DNA from: Oscillospiraceae bacterium
GTDB lineage: Bacteria > Bacillota_A > Clostridia > Oscillospirales > Oscillospiraceae
Direction: 5' to 3'
Length of the DNA: 10,278 bases
Assembly: GCA_015068175.1 (NCBI GenBank)
Contig: SVLA01000070.1
Span: forward strand, 1-10,278
In this document: positions 5,927-10,278 of the stretch, one piece after another
Layout: the number at the start of each line of letters is the position of its first letter
Position numbering within the stretch: position 1 is the stretch's first letter
The notes under the pieces: model-generated
Database searches by the model: none
What the model was told of the DNA's origin: nothing
Seen by the model: only the letters and a program-made list of their open reading frames with translations
Program-made: the position numbers and the translations under genes

Positions 5927-5940
5927 GCAAAGCTCAGTTG
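5920..5940 (+). other. Hairpin overlapping the grpE stop codon
   Basis: A perfect 9-bp inverted repeat (5920-5928 with 5932-5940, loop AAA) includes the grpE stop TGA. There is no T run after it, so it is more likely an RNA stability or processing structure, or the edge of the repeat element that begins at 5941, than a terminator. Confidence 0.5.
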
Positions 5941-6055
5941 AGTTGAAAATTGACAGTTGAAAGTTGACAGTTAAGGAGTCAGCTTCGCTGACGGATTGTA
6001 ATCATCCCCGAAGGGGATACCTCAACTGTCCACTGTCCACTATCAACTGTCAACT
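5941..6055. repeat. MITE-like structured element between grpE and dnaK
   Basis: Two 36-base arms (5941-5976 and 6020-6055) are inverted repeats matching at 29 of 36 positions. Between them lie two perfect 6-bp hairpins with 3-base loops: 5978-5983 with 5987-5992, and 6004-6009 with 6013-6018. Folded, this gives a long outer stem closing two small hairpins, a three-way junction. The left arm repeats TTGACAGTT at 5950-5958 and 5964-5972, and the right arm repeats ACTGTCC. No open frame is present. The arrangement fits a small non-autonomous mobile or palindromic repeat that inserted inside the operon; its family is not identified from this window. Confidence 0.65.
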
Positions 6056-6102
6056 ATTTTAAAATTGTAAAAACTTTAGTTACTATATAGGAGGAAATCA
6101 TT

Positions 6103-7911
6103 ATGTCTAAGATCATCGGTATTGACCTGGGCACCACCAATTCCTGCGTGGCTGTCCTGGAAGGCGGCGAGGCGACCGTTATCGCCAATGCAGAAGGCGG
6201 CAGAACCACCCCCTCTGTGGTAGCATTTTCCAAGACCGGCGAGCGGATGGTGGGCCAGGTGGCCAAGCGCCAGGCCGTGACCAACGCCGACCGCACCATC
6301 GCATCCATCAAGCGCCATATGGGCGAAAATTACAAGGTCACCATCGACGGCAAGGCCTACACCCCCCAGGAGATCAGCGCCATGGTCCTGCAGAAGCTGA
6401 AGGCTGATGCCGAAGCATACCTGGGCACCACCGTCACCGAGGCGGTCATCACCGTTCCCGCCTACTTCTCCGACGCTCAGCGTCAGGCCACCAAGGATGC
6501 CGGCAAGATCGCCGGCCTGAACGTCCAGCGCATCATCAACGAGCCCACCGCCGCTGCCCTGGCTTACGGCCTGGACAAGGAAGCGGAGCAGACCATCATG
6601 GTCTACGACCTGGGCGGCGGCACCTTCGACGTGTCCATCCTGGAGATCGGTGACGGCGTCGTGGAAGTCAAGTCCACCTCCGGCGACACCCGCCTGGGCG
6701 GCGACGACTTCGACGAGCGGATCATGAAGTATCTGGTGGCCGAGTTCCTGAAGGCCGAAGGCATCGACCTGAGCAAGGACAAGGTGGCCATGCAGCGTCT
6801 GAAGGAAGCCGCCGAGAAGGCCAAGATCGAGCTGTCCGGCGTCACTTCCACCGCCATCAACCTGCCCTATATCACCGCCGACGCCACCGGTCCCAAGCAC
6901 CTGGACGTGACCCTGACCCGGGCCAAGTTCAATGAGCTGACCGCCGACCTGGTGGAGCGGACCCTGAAGCCCGTGAACCAGGCCCTGGCTGACGCCGGCC
7001 TGAAGCCCAGCGATCTGGACAAGGTCCTGCTGGTGGGCGGTTCCACCCGGATCCCCGCCGTGCAGGAAGCCGTGAAGCGGATCACCGGCAAGGAAGGCTT
7101 CAAGGGCATCAACCCCGACGAGTGTGTGGCCGTGGGCGCAGCCATCCAGGGCGGCGTTCTGACCGGCGATGTGCAGGACATCCTGCTGCTGGACGTGACT
7201 CCTCTGTCCCTGGGCATCGAGACCATGGGCGGCGTGTTCACCCGGCTCATCGACCGCAACACCACCATCCCCACCCACAAGAGCCAGATCTTCTCCACCG
7301 CCGCCGACGGCCAGACTTCCGTGGAAGTCCATGTGCTCCAGGGCGAGCGTGAAATGGCCGCCTACAACAAGACCCTGGGCCGCTTCCAGTTGGGCGGCAT
7401 CGCCCCCGCGCCCCGGGGCGTTCCCCAGATCGAAGTCACCTTCGACATCGATGCCAACGGCATCGTGAAGGTCTCCGCCAAGGACCTGGGCACCGGCAAG
7501 GAGGCCAATATCTCCATCACCGCTTCCACCAACCTGAGCCAGGAAGACATCGATAAGGCCGTCCGGGAAGCTGAGCAGTTCGCTGCCGAGGATAAGGCCC
7601 GCAAGGAGGAAGTGGACACCCACAACCACGCGGATCAGACCGCCTACCAGGCCGAAAAGACCCTGAACGAAATGGGCGACAAGGTCCCCGCAGAGCTGAA
7701 GGCCGACATTCAGGCCGCTGTGGACCAGTTGAAGGAAGTCAACAAGGGCAACGATCTGGCTGCCATCAAGGCCGCCATCGAGAATGTCCAGAAGGCCTTC
7801 GAGAAGCTGTACCAGCAGACCAACCCCAACGGCGGCCAGGGCGGCCAGGGCGGTCAGGGTTTCGCCGGCGGCGACGGCGTTGTGGATGCCGATTACGAGA
7901 CCGTGGACTAA
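6103..7911 (+). CDS. dnaK: Molecular chaperone DnaK (Hsp70)
   Basis: Predicted 602-aa ATP-dependent chaperone. The ATPase domain (1 to about 360) shows [14 protein letters not shown] (5-18), Lys70, [14 protein letters not shown] (145-158), [12 protein letters not shown] (168-179) and [17 protein letters not shown] (308-324). The interdomain linker is LLLDVT (361-366). The substrate-binding domain follows ([11 protein letters not shown], 367-377, to about 480), then the helical lid, a Gly/Gln-rich tail and the ending DADYETVD. The total length and N-terminal region fit the Gram-positive form, which lacks the insert found in the proteobacterial ATPase domain. AGGAGG lies 8 bases before the ATG. 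Codons are strongly biased to C- and G-ending forms, as expected for a highly expressed gene. There is no CIRCE directly upstream, so control comes from the hrcA promoter unless the short A/T-rich gap at 6056-6088 holds a weak one. Confidence 0.98.
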   Translation: MSKIIGIDLGTTNSCVAVLEGGEATVIANAEGGRTTPSVVAFSKTGERMVGQVAKRQAVTNADRTIASIKRHMGENYKVTIDGKAYTPQEISAMVLQKLKADAEAYLGTTVTEAVITVPAYFSDAQRQATKDAGKIAGLNVQRIINEPTAAALAYGLDKEAEQTIMVYDLGGGTFDVSILEIGDGVVEVKSTSGDTRLGGDDFDERIMKYLVAEFLKAEGIDLSKDKVAMQRLKEAAEKAKIELSGVTSTAINLPYITADATGPKHLDVTLTRAKFNELTADLVERTLKPVNQALADAGLKPSDLDKVLLVGGSTRIPAVQEAVKRITGKEGFKGINPDECVAVGAAIQGGVLTGDVQDILLLDVTPLSLGIETMGGVFTRLIDRNTTIPTHKSQIFSTAADGQTSVEVHVLQGEREMAAYNKTLGRFQLGGIAPAPRGVPQIEVTFDIDANGIVKVSAKDLGTGKEANISITASTNLSQEDIDKAVREAEQFAAEDKARKEEVDTHNHADQTAYQAEKTLNEMGDKVPAELKADIQAAVDQLKEVNKGNDLAAIKAAIENVQKAFEKLYQQTNPNGGQGGQGGQGFAGGDGVVDADYETVD

Positions 7912-7923
7912 ACGAACATCTTT

Positions 7924-7950
7924 AAGGGGCGGCCCTGCCGCCCCTTATTG
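7924..7950 (+). terminator. Hairpin after dnaK, possible partial terminator
   Basis: The arms 7924-7933 and 7937-7946 form a perfect 10-bp GC-rich stem with a 3-base loop, 12 bases after the dnaK stop. Only a short, broken T stretch (TTATTG) follows, so it may terminate in part and lower expression of the two genes downstream, or protect the dnaK mRNA 3' end. Confidence 0.6.
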
Positions 7951-7973
7951 GTGTATAGAGAGGTGACACATCC

Positions 7974-8468
7974 ATGCAGGGAATGACAAAACGGGAACGA
8001 CAGATCACCGATCCGGTCCTGATCCGCAGGATCCTGGACCGGGCCAAGGTTCTGCATCTGGGTTTGTGCGCGAATAATGAACCTTATGTAGTGCCCATGA
8101 ACTATGGCTATACCGAAGAGGACGGGCATCCGGTGATCTATTTGCACAGTGCCGTCCGGGGCAAAAAGTTGGATATGATTCGAGAAAATCCAAATATATT
8201 TTTTACGCTGGAGTGCGATCTGCAGCCTTTTGAGGGGAACCTGCCCTGCCAGTACGGTTTGGCTTATTCCTCGGTGATGGGAAAGGGGCAAGCCCGGATC
8301 ATAGAGGATGTAGAGGAAAAAAAGCGCGCCATGTCCATTCTGATGAAGACCCAGACGGGAAAGGATTTTTCTTTTGAGGATCGGCTGGTAAGCGTGGTTG
8401 CGGTAATCCGCATTGATGTGACGGCGTATACGGCAAAACATCGCCCCGTGCCCGAGAAATTGAGGTAA
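7974..8468 (+). CDS. Pyridoxamine 5'-phosphate oxidase-family (flavin split-barrel) protein
   Basis: Predicted 164-aa cytoplasmic protein of the PPOX/NimA-like flavin-binding family. Diagnostic runs are the N-terminal helix with [21 protein letters not shown] (11-31), [13 protein letters not shown] (34-46), [20 protein letters not shown] (54-73), and [23 protein letters not shown] (98-120). Members bind FMN or related cofactors and reduce varied substrates; the nitroimidazole-resistance Nim proteins belong here, but the true substrate cannot be read from sequence. It is not the vitamin B6 enzyme PdxH. A GAGAGGTG ribosome site lies 8 bases before the ATG; an ATG three codons later is the alternative. 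It sits between dnaK and dnaJ, and its stop is within the dnaJ ribosome site, so it is expected to be coexpressed with dnaJ. Its codons are more A/T-rich than those of dnaK. Confidence 0.88.
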   Translation: MQGMTKRERQITDPVLIRRILDRAKVLHLGLCANNEPYVVPMNYGYTEEDGHPVIYLHSAVRGKKLDMIRENPNIFFTLECDLQPFEGNLPCQYGLAYSSVMGKGQARIIEDVEEKKRAMSILMKTQTGKDFSFEDRLVSVVAVIRIDVTAYTAKHRPVPEKLR

Positions 8469-8472
8469 AAAT

Positions 8473-9615
8473 ATGGCAGAGAATAAACGGGATTATTACG
8501 AGGTATTGGGCGTCGAAAAGGGCGCGGATGCCGATACCATTAAAAAAGCATATCGCAAGCTGGCCATGAAATACCATCCCGACCGCAATCCCGGCGATAA
8601 GGAAGCGGAGGAGAAATTCAAGGAAGCGGCGGAAGCCTATGAGGTGCTGTCGGACCCGGACAAACGGGCCCGGTACGATCAGTTCGGCTTCGCCGGCGTG
8701 GACCCCAATTACGGTGCCGGCCAGGGCGGAGCCTATGGCGGCGGTTTTGGCGGTTTCGGTGATTTCGGCGACCTGGGCGATATTTTCGGCAGTTTCTTCG
8801 GCGGCGGCCCCCGGGCCAGCCGGAACGGCCCCCGGCGGGGCGAAGATGTGTTTGCCCGGCTGGAGCTGACTTTTGAGGAAGCCGCCTTCGGCTGTGAAAA
8901 GGAGATCGCCGCCCCCCGGATCGAGCATTGCGGCACCTGTAACGGCACCGGCAGCGCCGATGGCGCCGTGGAGACCTGCTCCTATTGCCGTGGCGCCGGC
9001 CAGGTCCGGACCACCCAGAATTTCATGGGCATGCAAATGCAGTCCACCAGCGTCTGTCCCCAATGCAACGGCCGGGGCAAGATCATCAAGACCCCCTGCA
9101 GCACCTGCAAGGGCAAGGGTAAGGTCCGCCGGATCCAAAAGATCCGGGTCAAAGTGCCGGCCGGTGTGGACCACGGTCAAAGCGTCCGGGTCCGTAACGA
9201 GGGCAGCGTGGGCGCCAACGGCGGCCCCAACGGCGACCTGCTGGCGGAGATCTACATCAAGCGCCACCCCATTTTCAGCCGGGAAGACTACACCGTGCTG
9301 TGCGAAGTGCCCATTTCCTTCACCCAGGCGGCCCTGGGCGGCGAGATCGAAGTGCCCACCATCGACGGCAAGGTAAAATTCGAGATCCCCGAAGGGACCC
9401 AGACCGGCACCAGCTTCACCCTCCGGGAGAAGGGTATCCCGGTGGTCAATTCCCGTCGCCGGGGCGACCAGCGGTTCACCGTGGTGGTGGAGACCCCCAC
9501 CAAGCTGACCAAGGAGCAAAAGGAGCTTCTGCGGCAGTTGGATGAGGGTCTGGATGTCCGTTCCACCCCCAAACGGAAGAAATTCTGGGATATTTTGAAG
9601 GATATTTTTGATTAA
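8473..9615 (+). CDS. dnaJ: Molecular chaperone DnaJ (Hsp40, type I)
   Basis: Predicted 380-aa co-chaperone that delivers substrates to DnaK and stimulates its ATPase. The J domain (about 6-70) carries HPD at 35-37 within [12 protein letters not shown] Gly/Phe-rich region follows (72-112). The zinc domain has all four CxxCxGxG repeats: Cys153/156, Cys169/172, Cys195/198 and Cys209/212. The C-terminal substrate-binding and dimer domains run from about 221 to 345, with [18 protein letters not shown] (293-310) as the usual motif. All expected parts are intact. GAGGT a few bases upstream, overlapping the end of the flavoprotein gene, serves as its ribosome site. It is the last gene of the operon, 22 bases before a strong terminator. 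Confidence 0.97.
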   Translation: MAENKRDYYEVLGVEKGADADTIKKAYRKLAMKYHPDRNPGDKEAEEKFKEAAEAYEVLSDPDKRARYDQFGFAGVDPNYGAGQGGAYGGGFGGFGDFGDLGDIFGSFFGGGPRASRNGPRRGEDVFARLELTFEEAAFGCEKEIAAPRIEHCGTCNGTGSADGAVETCSYCRGAGQVRTTQNFMGMQMQSTSVCPQCNGRGKIIKTPCSTCKGKGKVRRIQKIRVKVPAGVDHGQSVRVRNEGSVGANGGPNGDLLAEIYIKRHPIFSREDYTVLCEVPISFTQAALGGEIEVPTIDGKVKFEIPEGTQTGTSFTLREKGIPVVNSRRRGDQRFTVVVETPTKLTKEQKELLRQLDEGLDVRSTPKRKKFWDILKDIFD

Positions 9616-9637
9616 TCCCCCGTCTTATTACGGATGT

Positions 9638-9670
9638 AAGGACCGGCCCCGCCGGTCCTTTTCATTTTTC
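9638..9670 (+). terminator. Terminator of the hrcA-grpE-dnaK-dnaJ operon
   Basis: The arms 9638-9647 and 9651-9660 form a perfect 10-bp stem with a CCC loop, followed by TTCATTTTT after four T residues. It lies 22 bases after dnaJ and is a textbook rho-independent terminator. Confidence 0.93.
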
Positions 9671-9672
9671 CA

Positions 9673-9796
9673 AAACCTTCCCCTTAGGGGAAAGGTTTGC
9701 GCCTGCGGCGGCCTCCGGCCGCGCGGGCCGGTGGTGTTCCGCCCCCATACCTCCCCCCTGGGGGAAGGTGGCACGAAGTGCCGGATGAGGGGAAGC
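9673..9796. repeat. Second cluster of palindromic intergenic repeats, after dnaJ
   Basis: A C/G-rich hairpin (9673-9683 with 9687-9698, one bulge) is followed by a GC palindrome whose 20-base core at 9707-9726 is identical to 4141-4160 next to hrcA. A further unit has a first hairpin at 9750-9768 and a second, perfect hairpin with a GAA loop (9770-9774 with 9778-9782), with a GGATGAGGGG tail. This is the same two-hairpin plan as the units at 3971-4019 and 4028-4070. It is non-coding. Confidence 0.6.
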
Positions 9797-9826
9797 ATTA
9801 GCGAATTTTTAACAAAGCGGCGGGAG

Positions 9827-9861
9827 CAAAACACGGCAGAAGCCATCGCTTCTGCCGTGTT
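9827..9861 (-). terminator. Terminator of the 89-aa minus-strand gene
   Basis: A perfect 14-bp stem (9848-9861 with 9830-9843, loop of 4) lies 8 bases after the stop at 9870. On the minus strand it is followed by TTTTGC, giving a short T run. Confidence 0.8.
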
Positions 9862-9869
9862 CGTACATC

Positions 9870-10139
9870 TTAAAACCGATAACCCGCTTCCAGGAGCCGG
9901 TTCAGGGCCTCGTTGGCCTCCTCGTCGGTAAACAGCGCCGTGAACCGCTTGTCAACAGCCAGGGCCTCCAGGCTCAGCTTCAGCATCCCCTTGCCCATCA
10001 ACGCGTTGAATCCGTCGGAAAGCCGGCTGCCGGACAGCACCCGCTTTGCGCCTTTCACATCCAGAGGACGCATCCGCACACCCATTTTTTCCGCTTCCGC
10101 CCGGTTTTTCTCCCACGCGGCAATGAATTTTTCTTCCAT
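9870..10139 (-). CDS. Uncharacterised 89-aa protein
   Basis: I do not recognise this protein. It is predicted soluble, with no signal peptide or membrane helix. It is rich in Lys, Glu, Arg, Ala and Leu and looks mainly helical: MEEKFIAAWEKNRAEAEKMG at 1-20, a middle with VKGAKRVLSGSRLSDGFNALMG (28-49), and an amphipathic end TDEEANEALNRLLEAGYRF (71-89). The ATG at 10139 is chosen because GGAGG lies 4 bases before it; the longer frame from 10181 would add 14 residues without a ribosome site. A perfect hairpin terminator follows the stop, which supports a real, independently transcribed gene. It converges on dnaJ with the repeat cluster between them. No function is proposed. Confidence 0.7.
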   Translation of the reverse strand: MEEKFIAAWEKNRAEAEKMGVRMRPLDVKGAKRVLSGSRLSDGFNALMGKGMLKLSLEALAVDKRFTALFTDEEANEALNRLLEAGYRF

Positions 10140-10189
10140 GGTTCCTCCGACAAATTGTTGTTTAGCGCAGCGTGAAAACAAAAAACGTT

Positions 10190-10278
10190 GTCATCCCGAG
10201 CGACCGAAGGGAGTCGAGGGATCTTCGCATTTCGTTCTTGATTGCAGTAAAATCGGTGCCAAGATCCCTCCACGCGGC
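10190..10278. repeat. Inverted-repeat intergenic element at the right edge
   Basis: GAGGGATCTT (10216-10225) and AAGATCCCTC (10261-10270) are perfect 10-bp inverted repeats 35 bases apart, preceded by TCATCCCGAGCGACCGAAGG. From memory, this wording resembles a 'TCAT(C/T)C(C/T)GAGCG...GATCTT' repeat that is scattered through many bacterial genomes. The window edge may cut it. It lies upstream of the 89-aa gene, whose promoter I could not identify. Confidence 0.45.

Noticed and set aside
5941..6055. Short repeats between grpE and dnaK as a CRISPR
   Set aside because: The repeats are 9 bases or shorter and arranged as inverted arms, with no unique spacers of regular length and no cas genes.
6056..6102. 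A separate CIRCE or clear promoter for dnaK
   Set aside because: No TTAGCACTC or GAGTGCTAA is present; TATATA-like bases occur, but no -35 box lies at a suitable distance.
6076..7629. A 517-aa open frame antisense to dnaK
   Set aside because: It is the complementary frame of a strongly GC3-biased gene; the protein is Gly/His/Leu/Val-rich with no family motif or ribosome site, a known artefact in GC-rich dnaK genes.
8299..9519. A 406-aa open frame antisense to dnaJ
   Set aside because: Low-complexity Gly/Ala/His composition mirroring the dnaJ codons; no start signal.
10055..10273. A 72-aa minus-strand frame at the right edge
   Set aside because: It overlaps the 89-aa gene out of frame and begins inside the inverted-repeat element.

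Overview
The window reads as chromosomal DNA of a GC-rich, spore-forming Firmicute. The best guess is a gut-type clostridium of the Oscillospiraceae/Ruminococcaceae kind. Evidence for this is an HrcA/CIRCE-controlled dnaK operon, a DnaK of the short Gram-positive length (602 aa), the Gram-positive set yabP-yabQ-divIC-yabR, strong AGGAGG-type ribosome sites, and clusters of small palindromic intergenic repeats. The genus assignment is inference; no rRNA or other marker is present.

Left part, all genes on the minus strand. A membrane-anchored XRE-type regulator (330-1025) has its own extended -10 promoter. A two-gene unit follows, an SDR oxidoreductase and ribose-5-phosphate isomerase B (2299 down to 1138), closed by a hairpin terminator at 1094-1123. 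Upstream of it lies yabP-yabQ-divIC-yabR (3844 down to 2387), closed by a hairpin terminator at 2354-2380. YabP and YabQ are sporulation proteins, DivIC/FtsB acts in the division septum, and YabR is a small S1-domain RNA-binding protein. The yabQ frame runs unusually far into divIC and contains two in-frame A7 runs.

Middle. A 0.5-kb divergent intergenic region holds a cluster of palindromic repeats and the hrcA promoter. That promoter has near-consensus -35/-10 boxes with 17-bp spacing, a perfect CIRCE operator at the start site, and a second, degraded CIRCE-like palindrome laid over the promoter itself.

Right part, plus strand: hrcA-grpE-[115-bp palindromic element]-dnaK-[hairpin]-flavin split-barrel (PPOX) gene-dnaJ, then a strong terminator at 9638-9670. 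HrcA represses the operon at CIRCE; DnaK, DnaJ and GrpE form the Hsp70 folding cycle. The flavoprotein gene between dnaK and dnaJ is the odd member, with less GC-biased codons than dnaK.

Right end. More copies of the palindromic repeats, one 20-mer being identical to a copy 5.5 kb away beside hrcA, then a small unrecognised 89-aa gene on the minus strand with its own terminator, and a further inverted-repeat element at the edge.

I see no CRISPR, tRNA, rRNA, transposase or phage genes. Most of the window is ordinary housekeeping. The parts worth a second look are the doubled CIRCE, the flavoprotein insertion, the structured element between grpE and dnaK, and the yabQ/divIC overlap.
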